The notes under the pieces are model-generated. The model saw only the letters and a list, made by a program, of their open reading frames with translations, ran no database searches and was not told the origin of the DNA. DNA of 43,892 nt from Deltaproteobacteria bacterium Ga0077539. GTDB taxonomy: Bacteria > Myxococcota_A > Polyangia > Polyangiales > Ga0077539. Below, one piece after another: positions 24,882 through 33,927 of this stretch (the stretch's first letter is position 1; each line of letters begins with the position of its first letter). Where the stretch lies: positions 1-43,892 of the forward strand of contig LNEO01000302.1 in the NCBI GenBank assembly GCA_001465015.1. Reading direction: 5' to 3'. The translations under genes and the position numbers were made by a program.

Positions 24882-26108
24882 TCACTGATCGCGGCAGCCG
24901 ACGCGGGCGCGGACGTTCACGACAGCGCTCGCTGCTCGCGCGCACGCCATTCCGTAAAACGTGATCTCGCCGAAGTCTCGGTCGGTCCAGTCCCAACCTT
25001 CGACGCGCGTCGCGTCGCGCGAGACGAGCCTGCCGTCGATCTCGATGTCGATCTCGTCGGGGTTGGTCGGTCGCGACGGCGTGACGTACGCGCAGCGGGC
25101 GAGCGGCGCGACGATCGTGTCGAACGCTCGCTCGAGGTCGCCCGGCGTTCGCACCGAGTAGTACGCGCGGTCGCCAGGGTTGACGATCGGCCTGGGTCTC
25201 CCGCCGACGCGGGCCATTTCATCGAGCACCGCGAGGAGGTCTGTGCGCATCGTCATCGAGCCGTCGAGGCCGACGACGTAGACGGGGATCGGCTGTGCGC
25301 CCGGCGCCGTCGGCGTCGCGATCTCTCGCACGAGCGCAACGGTCCGCGTGTCATCGAGGCAGTTGTAGATGCCGACCGCAGGGTTGTTGCGGCACGAGCC
25401 AGGATCGGACGAAGTGCACACGCATCGCGATGGAGGCGTGGGGTTGCGCGAGTTGCAGTTGGGGCCGCCGTCCGTCGCGAGCACGATGTACCGGGCCGCG
25501 CCGCGGTTGGTGCGTGATCGCAGATACGTGCTCGCTTGCAAGAGCCCGTCGTGCGTCGGCGTTCCTCCGCCGGGGCGCGTTGTCGTGAAGAACCGAAGCA
25601 GCGCGGCGCCGTTGCCGAGCGCGGGCTCGAGGTCGATCCCTGCTCGGCTCGTGCAGTTCTCTTCGACGTCGACGTTTCCCGGGTCGATTGGCTGCGGATA
25701 GAACTTCGCGCCGAACGACACGGTCCGCTCGAACATCGGCAGAACGCGCGCGAGCGAGTTGCTGAGGATCGTCCAGCGCTGCTGCGCAATCGGAACGCCC
25801 ACCGCCCCGTCGAGCGAAAATGCCATCGAGTTCGAGCGATCGATGACGAACATCACTTCAGCGCCGCGCCGCTCGAGGTCGAAGCGTCCCGGAACACACA
25901 CCTGCACGTCCGGCACGTCCGGCACGTCTGGCACGTCCACGATGTCCTGCGCGTCGAGCACGTCCTGCGCGTCGACCGTCGCGTCCTCGAGGGGCTCGGC
26001 GTCGGGCACGCGCAGGCCTGTCTTTGCGCCGCAGCCAGCGATCGCGAGCGAGGCGAACAACGGGATGCACGCGATCGTGCGGCGGCCGACAACAGCGGTC
26101 GATTTCAT
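24882..26108 (-). CDS. VWA-domain lipoprotein (copy 2)
   Basis: The 408-residue protein has lipobox LAIAGCGAKTGLRVPD, followed by an acidic linker with three DVP repeats. The VWA motif is DRSNSM near residue 93, where the second DxSxS Ser remains. Conserved blocks match copy 1: RYIVLATDGGPNCNS, YVTPSRP and GWDWTDRDFGEITFYGMAC. It is a tandem paralogue of the gene at 23487. Both share the GCGAKTGL start, so they were probably produced by duplication. Their ligand is unknown. Confidence 0.87.
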   Translation of the reverse strand: MKSTAVVGRRTIACIPLFASLAIAGCGAKTGLRVPDAEPLEDATVDAQDVLDAQDIVDVPDVPDVPDVQVCVPGRFDLERRGAEVMFVIDRSNSMAFSLDGAVGVPIAQQRWTILSNSLARVLPMFERTVSFGAKFYPQPIDPGNVDVEENCTSRAGIDLEPALGNGAALLRFFTTTRPGGGTPTHDGLLQASTYLRSRTNRGAARYIVLATDGGPNCNSRNPTPPSRCVCTSSDPGSCRNNPAVGIYNCLDDTRTVALVREIATPTAPGAQPIPVYVVGLDGSMTMRTDLLAVLDEMARVGGRPRPIVNPGDRAYYSVRTPGDLERAFDTIVAPLARCAYVTPSRPTNPDEIDIEIDGRLVSRDATRVEGWDWTDRDFGEITFYGMACARAASAVVNVRARVGCRDQ

Positions 26109-26164
26109 GGGCGGGGGAGTTCTGCCACGGACTGACCGACGGCGCCTACTACGTCACGAATGAT

Positions 26165-26653
26165 TCACTGCTCGAACTCTGGCGGCGGCAGCGGGCCCGC
26201 GATGGGGCACGACGGTCCGCCAGGACGGGGCGGGCTCAGGTCGGCCGCGCTGCACCAACGCGACCCTGGAGGGGGGTCGAGGTAGGTCACCATCGTCGAG
26301 ACCCCAGAGTCGAACGGAGGCGGGGGCATCGCCGCGTCGAAGATGCGATTCCCGCCAGCGTCGGGGTCCGGCGGCTCTGCGCCCGAATCAAAGGGCGGCG
26401 GAGCAAACCCGGCGTCCGCGATCGGAGCGCGACCGCCACCGGTCGTGACCGCGCAGCGCCCCGACCAATCCCCGGTGGGACAGCAGGTGCACGCGACGTT
26501 GCTGTCCGCGACCGCCGAATCTCCGCTGTCGCCCATTGGAGCGACGCTCGCCGCGCACCCCGCGCTCTGCGCGCCGAGCGTCGCGATCGACCCCGCCAGC
26601 GTCAGCGCTCGCGTGAATCGAAGAAAGTGAGGGAGTCTCGTTCCGTGGTGCAT
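26165..26653 (-). CDS. Small Pro/Asp-rich lipoprotein, unknown
   Basis: The 162-residue product has a signal peptide ending in GAQSAGCAAS. The rest is rich in Pro, Asp and Gly with a few cysteines (CTCCPTG and CAVTTGG). ATG 26653 begins the signal peptide; the frame is open to 26722 but the upstream sequence is not signal-like. No function is recognised. It lies 56 bp upstream of the VWA gene and may be co-transcribed. Confidence 0.65.
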   Translation of the reverse strand: MHHGTRLPHFLRFTRALTLAGSIATLGAQSAGCAASVAPMGDSGDSAVADSNVACTCCPTGDWSGRCAVTTGGGRAPIADAGFAPPPFDSGAEPPDPDAGGNRIFDAAMPPPPFDSGVSTMVTYLDPPPGSRWCSAADLSPPRPGGPSCPIAGPLPPPEFEQ

Positions 26654-26827
26654 CGGGGGTTCTTTCTCGAACGGGATTCTTCTGTCGCGCCTCGCGAGGT
26701 TTGGGTCCGCAGAACGGCCCACGATGGCACACGAGAGCTTGCGCTGAATGATCGTTGCAAGTCACGGACCTGATCCGAGGGTTGGGGTACCCGCTCCGAA
26801 GAAAACGTGTGCGAGACTCGCCGCCCC

Positions 26828-29737
26828 GTGACGAAGACGAGACTCTGGGCTGCGGCCTTGTGCGCGACGCTGCTCGTGCAGTGCAAGACCACGACGAACA
26901 CTGGCAACACCGGCAACATCGCCAACAACGTGACGAGCGCGACCAGCGGAGGGACCCCGCAGGACGCCGGGCCGCTCGCGGCCGTCGCTGTCGAAGCGCC
27001 TCGCGACGACGGGCGGCTGCCTTCGCTCGCCACGCCGCTCGGCTACGAAGTCTCGTTGGAGATCGACCCCGATCGCGCAGATTTTCGTGGAAAAGTCCGC
27101 ATTCGACTGCGCGTCGAGCGGCCGACTCGCGCGCTCGTTCTTCACTCGCGCGAGCTCGACGTGCAGGGCGCGTGGCTCCTCGACGCGAGCGGCGCCCGAT
27201 CGACTCAGGCCCGCGCGACGCCCCGCGCGAGCGTGCACGGACGAGGGACGCCCGAAGAGCTGGTGCTCGCGTTCGATCGAGAGATCTCGGGCGACGGCGT
27301 CCAGATCGAACTCGAATACGTGGGTCGCTTCAACCCGTCGCTCAGGAGCCTCTACCGCGTGCAGCAGCGCGGCAAGTGGTACGCGTTCACGCAGTTCGAG
27401 CCCAACGACGCGCGCCGGGCGTTTCCCTGCTTCGACGAGCCTGGCTTCAAGGTCCCGTGGAAGATCGACCTGACCGTGCCCGCTTCGGCGACGGCCCTCG
27501 CGAACATGCCCGAAGAGTCCCGCGAGACCCTCGCGGATCGTCGCGTGAGGGTGCGCTTTCGCGAGACCCCTCCGACGCCGAGCTACCTCATCGCGTTCGC
27601 GGTCGGTCCGTTCGACGTCGTCGAGCACGCTCCTGTGTCGCTCGAGTTCGGCGGTGAGCGCATCAGCGTCCCGCTTCGAGGCGTCGCGACGCAGGGGCAG
27701 GGCGCGCTCGTGCGCGAGTCGCTCGACGTCGCCGCGGCGCACCTGCAAGTGCTCTCTCGCTACTTCGACCGAAACTACCCGTATCCCAAGCTCGACCTCG
27801 TGGCCGTTCCCGAGTTTGGCGCCGGCGCCATGGAGAACCCAGGGTTGGTCACGTTTCGCGAAGAGATGCTGCTCATCGACCCCGCGCGCGCCACGACCTC
27901 TTCTCGCCGTGGAATCGCCGGGATCATCGCCCACGAGCTCGCCCACCAGTGGTTCGGCAACCTCGTGACCATGCGATGGTGGGACGACCTCTGGCTCAAC
28001 GAGGGCTTCGCCACGTGGATGACCTCGCGCGTCCTGGACACATGGCGCCCGGAGATGGGCGCCCGCGTCGAGTCCGTCCGCTCGCGCGCGTGGGCGATGG
28101 ACCAGGATTCGCTTCCCACAGCGCGCGTCGTGCGCCAGCCGGTGCGCTCGACGTCCGAGGCCGAAGAGGCGTTCGACGGGATCACCTACACCAAGGGCGC
28201 CGCGTTCTTGAACATGCTCGAGACCGCGATGGGCGAAGACGCGTTTCGTGCGGGAATTCGCAGGTATATCCGCGCTCACGCCTGGGGCAACGCCGCGGCC
28301 TCGGACCTCTTCGACGACCTGCAGTCCACCGGAGGAATCGACGTGAGCTCGGTCGCGTCGAGCTTTCTTGATTTCAGGGGCGTTCCCATCGTGTCGGCGG
28401 CCCTCGAGTGCCCGCGCGGCGCCGCGCCGACGATCACCCTCACGCAGACCGAGTATCGACCGCTCGGCGCGCCGCGGGACGAGACCGATCGCGCCCGGCC
28501 CGAGCACCGTTGGTCCATCCCGCTGTGCATCGACTACGACGCTGGCGGAAATCGCTCGGGCCGCGCGTGCACCATCCTGCGCGAAGCCTCGGCGCGCATC
28601 GTCCTCGACGCGACCGCGAGCAGCACGGTCCCCACCGGCGCGAGCCCGCAAAACGCGCCCAGCGCTGACGCCGGCGCTCCTCGCGCTGACGCCGGCGCTC
28701 CTCGCGCGGTGGCCGCGACGCCCATCGCGTGCCCGCGCTGGATTCACCCCAACGCGGGCGAGGCAGCGTACGCCCGCTACGCGCTCACCGAGCCGGTGCG
28801 CGCGCTCTTCGAGCCTGCCCGCTGGCGCGCGCTCGACCGCAGCGCGCGCGTGGGCCTGGTCGATGCCGCGTGGGCGCAGCTCCGCGCAGGAACGCTCCCG
28901 ATCGAGCAGTACCTCGCGATCGTCGGACGCATCCGCGACGAGCGCGATCGGCTCGTGCTCGACTCGCTCTCGTCCGCGCTCTCGACGCTGATTTCGCACC
29001 ACGCCACCGGAGACGCGCGAGTCCGATTGCGCGCGCTCGCCGCGCAGCTCTTTCGCCCGTCGCTCGCGAGGCTCGGCTGGACTCCGCGCCCGGCCGACAC
29101 CGAAGACGACAAGCTGCTTCGACGCTCGGCCATCAGCGTCCTCGGCTGGATGGCGATGGACGAGAGCACGCTGCGCGAGGCCGATCGCTACGTCACCGAG
29201 TATCTGCGCGCGCCCGCGAGCGTCCCGAGCGACCTGGCGTTGCTCGTGTTGCCGATCGCCTCGCTGCGCGCGAACAACGCGCGGCTCGACGCGCTGATGG
29301 CCCGCCTGCGCGCCCAGGACATCACGCCGCAAGAGCGAAGCGCCTTGCAGGCCTCGCTCGTGACCTTCACGGACGCAGCGACGCTGCGGCGCGGGCTCGA
29401 TCAAGTGCTCACCGACGCGGTGCGGCAGTCGGACGTCCTGCGCTTGCTCTGGACCGCCTCGACGCACCCCGATCGACGCGCCGTCGCGCACGCGTGGATC
29501 CGCGAGCACTACGACGGGATCGTGCGGCGCACGACCGAAGAGACCGCCGTCCGGATGGCCGGCATCATCGGCGACACCTGCGCGGCGCCAGAGCGCGACG
29601 CGTGGGTGGCCTTCTGGACGCCGCGCGCGCGCAACGCCGAGGGCGCAGAGCGCGCGATCCGCGAGGGCACGGACGGCTCGACGCAGTGTGAAGCGCTCGA
29701 CCGGGCGATCGCGCCTGGACTCCAGCGGTGGCGCTGA
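26828..29737 (+). CDS. M1 family zinc aminopeptidase
   Basis: The 969-residue protein has a signal-like N-terminus from GTG 26828 (VTKTRLWAAALCATLLVQC), possibly a lipoprotein with a weak lipobox. The M1 catalytic core has GAMEN near residue 331, HELAHQWFGN (His369, Glu370, His373) and the third zinc ligand Glu392, exactly 19 residues after His373. A long C-terminal helical region resembles the ERAP1-like domain. It should remove N-terminal amino acids from peptides in the periplasm or outside. A Ser/Ala/Pro linker with two exact ADAGAPR units interrupts the C-terminal half (residues about 613-626). The next gene follows one base after the stop. Confidence 0.9.
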   Translation: MTKTRLWAAALCATLLVQCKTTTNTGNTGNIANNVTSATSGGTPQDAGPLAAVAVEAPRDDGRLPSLATPLGYEVSLEIDPDRADFRGKVRIRLRVERPTRALVLHSRELDVQGAWLLDASGARSTQARATPRASVHGRGTPEELVLAFDREISGDGVQIELEYVGRFNPSLRSLYRVQQRGKWYAFTQFEPNDARRAFPCFDEPGFKVPWKIDLTVPASATALANMPEESRETLADRRVRVRFRETPPTPSYLIAFAVGPFDVVEHAPVSLEFGGERISVPLRGVATQGQGALVRESLDVAAAHLQVLSRYFDRNYPYPKLDLVAVPEFGAGAMENPGLVTFREEMLLIDPARATTSSRRGIAGIIAHELAHQWFGNLVTMRWWDDLWLNEGFATWMTSRVLDTWRPEMGARVESVRSRAWAMDQDSLPTARVVRQPVRSTSEAEEAFDGITYTKGAAFLNMLETAMGEDAFRAGIRRYIRAHAWGNAAASDLFDDLQSTGGIDVSSVASSFLDFRGVPIVSAALECPRGAAPTITLTQTEYRPLGAPRDETDRARPEHRWSIPLCIDYDAGGNRSGRACTILREASARIVLDATASSTVPTGASPQNAPSADAGAPRADAGAPRAVAATPIACPRWIHPNAGEAAYARYALTEPVRALFEPARWRALDRSARVGLVDAAWAQLRAGTLPIEQYLAIVGRIRDERDRLVLDSLSSALSTLISHHATGDARVRLRALAAQLFRPSLARLGWTPRPADTEDDKLLRRSAISVLGWMAMDESTLREADRYVTEYLRAPASVPSDLALLVLPIASLRANNARLDALMARLRAQDITPQERSALQASLVTFTDAATLRRGLDQVLTDAVRQSDVLRLLWTASTHPDRRAVAHAWIREHYDGIVRRTTEETAVRMAGIIGDTCAAPERDAWVAFWTPRARNAEGAERAIREGTDGSTQCEALDRAIAPGLQRWR
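28664..28705 (+). repeat. Two tandem 21-bp units inside the aminopeptidase gene
   Basis: Two perfect copies of a 21-bp unit (GCTGACGCCGGCGCTCCTCGC is one unit less its last base in spacing) encode repeated ADAGAPR in a flexible linker. Such units can gain or lose copies in frame. Confidence 0.8.
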
Positions 29738-29738
29738 G

Positions 29739-30614
29739 ATGGACACGAAGGATCTTCAGTCGCTCGTTCGTCGCAGCCACGACGTGCACTTCGCGAACAC
29801 CGAGCTTCGCGAGCGGCTCCGTGATCTGGCGCAGCAGGTCTCGGAGCTCTCGCACCACCGCGACCGCGCGCACCTCGTCGATCAAGCAGGCGACGCCGCG
29901 TGGAGCTTGCTGCAGCTGCTCAACGAGCAGGGCCTCTCGCTCGACTCGGTCGTCGAGCACACGATCAAGAAGCTCGATCAGCGCAGCCAAGGTCGGCGCA
30001 TCGCGCTCGTCGGAACCTCGGCCAACCCCATCACCAACGCCCACCTCACGATCGGCCTGGAGATCCTCGCGCTCACGGACGTCGACGAGGTCTGGTACCT
30101 GCTTCCTGGGCAGCACCCGTGGGGCAAGAAGCTCATGCCGGCCGAGCACAGGCTCGAGATGGTGCGGCGGGCCGTCGCGAAGTACCCGAAGTTGAAGGTG
30201 TGCGACTTCGAGATCGCCCACGGAGAGACGATCTATCCCAAAGCGCAAGAGACCGCGTTTATCCTGCGGGATTTCTTGCTCCCAGCGTTCGCTAACCATC
30301 GCTTCGCGTGGGTGATGGGCTCCGACGTCGCGCAGTCCTTTCACGAGTGGGGCGGGGCGCAGTGGATGGTCGACAACCTGGACATCTACGTGATCCACCG
30401 GCTCGGCTACGACTTCGACAAGGCCTCCTCGATCCTCGCGGAGGATCGACACAAGTATTTCAAGGACAACGTCGTCACGAGCAACATCTCCTCGTCGCTC
30501 GTGCGCGAGCGCGGCCGCACGTACGAGCGCGAGAAGCTCGTGGCGCTGGTCCCCGAGGTGGTGTGGGACTACCTCGTCGAGCACAAGCTGCTCGACCCCG
30601 ACGTGCTGCGCTGA
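29739..30614 (+). CDS. NMN/nicotinate-nucleotide adenylyltransferase-like protein with MazG-like N-terminus
   Basis: The 291-residue protein has a C-terminal nucleotidyltransferase domain (about 88-290) with GTSANPITNAH (92-102) corresponding to the GxFxPxHxGH motif, and a late SNISSSLVRE corresponding to ISSTxVR. This fits NadD/NMNAT enzymes that make NAD precursors from ATP. The N-terminal 85 residues resemble MazG-type nucleotide pyrophosphohydrolases (DLAQQVSEL and DQAGDAAWSLLQLLNEQG), though one acidic residue of the usual set is not obvious. The start lies one base after the aminopeptidase stop. A dehydrogenase that would use NAD follows 17 bases later. Confidence 0.8.
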   Translation: MDTKDLQSLVRRSHDVHFANTELRERLRDLAQQVSELSHHRDRAHLVDQAGDAAWSLLQLLNEQGLSLDSVVEHTIKKLDQRSQGRRIALVGTSANPITNAHLTIGLEILALTDVDEVWYLLPGQHPWGKKLMPAEHRLEMVRRAVAKYPKLKVCDFEIAHGETIYPKAQETAFILRDFLLPAFANHRFAWVMGSDVAQSFHEWGGAQWMVDNLDIYVIHRLGYDFDKASSILAEDRHKYFKDNVVTSNISSSLVRERGRTYEREKLVALVPEVVWDYLVEHKLLDPDVLR

Positions 30615-30630
30615 CCCCCCGCGAGCTGCC

Positions 30631-32079
30631 ATGAACGACAACGACATCCGCGCGCTCTTCGCGAGCGTCGCCCCCTTCAGCGCCTCCGACGCGCCGACGC
30701 TCGAGACGCTCGCCGCCAGCGCGCGAACGATCGCGGTGCGTGCCGACGAAGACGCGTTTCGCGAGGGAGATCCCGCGCCGTTTGTGTTCGTCGTCGCGCG
30801 AGGAGCGTTCGAGGTTCGAAAGCGCGCCGAGGACGGGAGCGACGTCGCGCTGCGCACGCTCGAGGTCGGCGCGGTCGGAGGCCTGACCAACCTGGCTGGC
30901 GACGCGCCTCGCTCGGCGACGCTTCGCGCGAGTCGAGACGGAGCGCTGCTCGTCGTCGAAAAAAAACTGTTCGTCGAGGCCATGCGTCGAGATGCGGCGC
31001 TCACGGCGGCGGTCCTGCGCGCGCTCGGCGAGAAGATTCGCAGCAAGACCGCGCAGGTCGCGACGCTCATCGACCGTACGCGGCGCGACCCTCGCGAGAA
31101 GATCGTCTTCTTCGACGCCAAGCCCTACGAGCGCGAGTCGTTCGATCGCCTGCTGCCCGAGTCGCTGCGGATTCAGTATGTGCAGGCGAAGCTCGGCCCG
31201 ACGACGGCGCGGCTCGCCGACGGGTTCTCGGTGGTGTGCGCGTTCGTCAACGACGACCTCAGCCGCGCGGTGCTCGAAGAGCTCGCTGCGCGCGGCGTGC
31301 GGCTCGTCGCCATGCGCTGCGCCGGGTACAACAACGTAGACCTGAGCGCGGCGCGCGAGCTCGGGCTGTCGGTCGTCAGGGTTCCTGCGTATTCGCCGTA
31401 CGCCGTCGCCGAGCACACCGTGGCGCTCTTGCTGACGCTGGTCCGAAAGACGCACAAGGCCTACGCGCGCGTTCGCGAGGGCAACTTCTCTCTCTCGGGG
31501 CTCGTCGGGTTCGACCTTCACGAAAAGACCGTCGCGGTGATCGGAACCGGAAAGATCGGCGCGGTCTTCGCCACCATCCTGCGCGGCTTCGGGGCGCGGG
31601 TGCTCGCCTTCGATCAGCGCGAGGACTCAGCGCTGATCGCCGCAGGGGTGCGCTATGCGCCGCTCGACGTGCTCCTGTCCGAGAGCGACGTGCTCTCGCT
31701 GCACGTCCCGCTCAACCCGTCGACCTACCACCTGATCGACCGCGATCGCCTCGCGAAGATGAAGCGCGGGGTCGTGCTGCTCAACACGAGCCGCGGAGGG
31801 CTCGTGGACACCGCTGCGCTGATCGACGCGCTCAAGTCCGAGCACGTCGGTGCGGCAGGGCTCGATGTGTACGAAGAAGAGAGCGAGTACTTCTTTCAGG
31901 ACCGATCGGATCGCGTGACCACCGACGACGTGCTCGCGCGGCTGATGACCTTTCCCAACGTCCTCATCACGAGTCATCAAGCGTTTCTCACGCGCGAGGC
32001 GCTCGAGAACATCGCCGAGGCCACGCTCTCGAGCGTCGAGGAGTTTCTCTCGGCGAGGCCCCTGACGCGCGCTGTGTGA
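30631..32079 (+). CDS. Cyclic-nucleotide-binding domain fused to D-lactate-dehydrogenase-like enzyme
   Basis: The 482-residue protein has an N-terminal cyclic-nucleotide-binding domain (about 5-145, with GDPAPFVFVVARGAFEV and PRSATLR in the phosphate-binding region). A D-2-hydroxyacid dehydrogenase follows (about 155-478). That part has RCAGYNNVDL, VIGTGKIG for NAD binding, NTSRGGLVD (Arg388), LDVYEEE and SHQAF (His449). It should interconvert D-lactate and pyruvate or a related pair. The Glu of the usual GE(L/I) in the sensor is Gly, so ligand binding is uncertain. No DNA-binding domain is present. This arrangement suggests allosteric control of the enzyme by a nucleotide. Confidence 0.87.
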   Translation: MNDNDIRALFASVAPFSASDAPTLETLAASARTIAVRADEDAFREGDPAPFVFVVARGAFEVRKRAEDGSDVALRTLEVGAVGGLTNLAGDAPRSATLRASRDGALLVVEKKLFVEAMRRDAALTAAVLRALGEKIRSKTAQVATLIDRTRRDPREKIVFFDAKPYERESFDRLLPESLRIQYVQAKLGPTTARLADGFSVVCAFVNDDLSRAVLEELAARGVRLVAMRCAGYNNVDLSAARELGLSVVRVPAYSPYAVAEHTVALLLTLVRKTHKAYARVREGNFSLSGLVGFDLHEKTVAVIGTGKIGAVFATILRGFGARVLAFDQREDSALIAAGVRYAPLDVLLSESDVLSLHVPLNPSTYHLIDRDRLAKMKRGVVLLNTSRGGLVDTAALIDALKSEHVGAAGLDVYEEESEYFFQDRSDRVTTDDVLARLMTFPNVLITSHQAFLTREALENIAEATLSSVEEFLSARPLTRAV

Positions 32080-32144
32080 GCGGATCTTCTGCGATTCATC
32101 GCTCGGCCAGCAGCGCCCCGCCCGGCGCGTCGCGGCGTTTGTCC

Positions 32145-32969
32145 CTACAGCCTCGGGAGCGGCACGCAGCACTCTTCGCCCGGCACGCACGCGCGCGCTC
32201 CGCCAGGGCGGCAGCAGCGCACGTCGGCTACGTTGGGGTCGGTCTCCGTTCGCTGCACGCACAGCATACAAGCGCCCATCATGCAGGCCTCCGAACTTCC
32301 GCAGGAGCGGCCGCAGCGGCCGCAGTGATCAACGTTGACTTGTGTGAGCGCGCAGCGATTGTTGCAGCAAGTCATGTCCCGCGGGCAGTCGATTGGATAC
32401 GGCAGCCGCGTGTCGCACGCGCGGTTGGGGCACGCGTTGATGTACGACTCGATCGAGACGCATTGCGGCGACGTGAGCCCTTCGCAACACAACGTTCCGG
32501 GGCGGCACAGGATCGCTCCGCACGGCCTCGAAGCGGAGTCGCACACCGCGCTGTAGATCGCCGTCGGAAGGCAGTTCCGGAGCTGCGAACAACAGCGGGT
32601 CCCGGCGAGGCACGCCGAATCGTTCAAACAAGGCCGAAACAAGTTCGACGGATCGGCGTCGGGCACATCCGAAGACGGGACATCGCGCCCGATGACAGGG
32701 ACGTCGAGTGTTGGTGTGTCCGTCGGCGGCCCCTGGTCGATCGCGACCGCTGCGTCCGCCATCGACGCGTCGATGCTCGCGACGTCGATGCTCGCGACGT
32801 CGATGCTCGCGACGTCGATGGACTGGGCGTCGATTGGCGCCGCGCTGTCTTCGCGCGCGGACGGCGCGTCGAGCGCGGGGATCTGCCGATAGTACGCGGG
32901 CTCGGCCGCGAGGCTGCACGCCGACAGGCCGACGAGCGACATTGAAGCTACAATCCGGCGAGCGCTCAC
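32145..32969 (-). CDS. Cys-rich lipoprotein with repeated IDVAS linker
   Basis: The 274-residue protein starts at GTG 32969, giving VSARRIVASMSLVGLSAC, a short lipoprotein signal. An Asp-rich linker has exact IDVAS repeats, from a 15-bp tandem unit. The rest holds more than 20 cysteines in patterns such as CCSQLRNC, CCEGLTSPQC, DHCGRCGRSCGSS and GEECCVP, which suggest small disulfide modules. The start is one base from the start of the divergent gene. ATG 32942 is an alternative but leaves a signal that is too short. Function is unknown; a surface role is likely. Confidence 0.75.
   Translation of the reverse strand: MSARRIVASMSLVGLSACSLAAEPAYYRQIPALDAPSAREDSAAPIDAQSIDVASIDVASIDVASIDASMADAAVAIDQGPPTDTPTLDVPVIGRDVPSSDVPDADPSNLFRPCLNDSACLAGTRCCSQLRNCLPTAIYSAVCDSASRPCGAILCRPGTLCCEGLTSPQCVSIESYINACPNRACDTRLPYPIDCPRDMTCCNNRCALTQVNVDHCGRCGRSCGSSEACMMGACMLCVQRTETDPNVADVRCCRPGGARACVPGEECCVPLPRL
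32770..32814 (-). repeat. Three tandem 15-bp units encoding IDVAS
   Basis: Three perfect 15-bp copies, followed by a degenerate one, encode Asp/Val/Ala/Ser linker repeats in the Cys-rich lipoprotein. In-frame copy-number change is plausible. Confidence 0.8.
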
Positions 32970-32970
32970 G

Positions 32971-33927
32971 ATGAACCGAAGATACCACGCTGCGCGGCTC
33001 TCGCTGGTGTTGTGCGCTGCGCTCGCCGCGGCTCCGGCTCGCGGCGACGATCGATGGTCTTCGGTGAGCGCTGGGGTGAGGCTCCTTCGCCGCGTGACGC
33101 GCCACGCCGACGGCGCGCCGATCGTCGTCCACGTGGCGGTCTTGAATCTGTGTGTCGCTTCGGGTCGCTTTCGCGCCACGACCCCCAGCGAGAGCGCCAC
33201 CACGACCACTCGCTTCGCGCAGCGGACGGGCGCGCTGCTCGCGATCAACGGAGACTTCTTCGACGGGCCTCGAACGCCGCTCGGCAGGGCGCGCGGAGAT
33301 GGGCAAGAGTTCTCGCCGCGCGCGGACTACTACTTCGGCGCGCTGGTCGTGGCCCGCAGCGGCGCGTTGCCGATGGTGCTCGAGCGCTACGAGGCCCCGC
33401 GCGAGTACACCGAGGTGGTCTCGGCGCAAGAGCGCATCGTGGTGAGCGGCGCGGCCCGCGTCGACCCGCATGTGCAGCACTCGAGGCAGCGGCACCCGCG
33501 CACGGCGATGGGGTGGTCACGCGATGGACGCACGGTGATCTTCGTCGTCGTCGATGGTCGTTCGCGGGCGTCCGTGGGCGCGACGACGCCCGAACTGGCC
33601 CTGATGCTGAGAGACCTCGGCGCGTGGGAGGCCGTGCGCTTCGACGGAGGGGGCTCCTCGACGCTCGCGGTCAGGGCGAGGGTGGTCAACACGCCCAGCG
33701 ATGGCGCCGAGCGAACGGTCGCCAATCACGTGGGATTTATCGAAGATCCCCGAGCCACAAGGCCCGAGGCCTGTCGCGAGCCGGCTCCCGACGTGGTCGA
33801 CATCGCGCCCGATGCGCCGAGGGATTCGATGCCGTTTCCTGCCCGCGCTCGGGCGCCGCGCATCGCGCCGATCCTCGCTCGCGAGCGACCTTCGCCGCCC
33901 AGTTTGTTATCGTCCCCGCGTTCATGA
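32971..33927 (+). CDS. NAGPA-family phosphodiester glycosidase
   Basis: The 318-residue secreted protein has a signal peptide ending near AAAPARG. The domain (about 45-255) has NGDFF, RTAMGWSRDGRTVIFVVVDG and DGGGSST, characteristic of the phosphodiester glycosidase family (Pfam NAGPA). Relatives remove GlcNAc from phosphodiester-linked sugars. The bacterial substrate here is unknown, perhaps a wall or capsule polymer. The C-terminal 60 residues are a Pro/Arg-rich tail. The stop overlaps the next gene start by four bases (ATGA). Confidence 0.87.
   Translation: MNRRYHAARLSLVLCAALAAAPARGDDRWSSVSAGVRLLRRVTRHADGAPIVVHVAVLNLCVASGRFRATTPSESATTTTRFAQRTGALLAINGDFFDGPRTPLGRARGDGQEFSPRADYYFGALVVARSGALPMVLERYEAPREYTEVVSAQERIVVSGAARVDPHVQHSRQRHPRTAMGWSRDGRTVIFVVVDGRSRASVGATTPELALMLRDLGAWEAVRFDGGGSSTLAVRARVVNTPSDGAERTVANHVGFIEDPRATRPEACREPAPDVVDIAPDAPRDSMPFPARARAPRIAPILARERPSPPSLLSSPRS

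Noticed and set aside
26762..29746. A 994-residue minus-strand open frame opposite the aminopeptidase
   Set aside because: It mirrors the aminopeptidase gene and shows no domain; it is a shadow.
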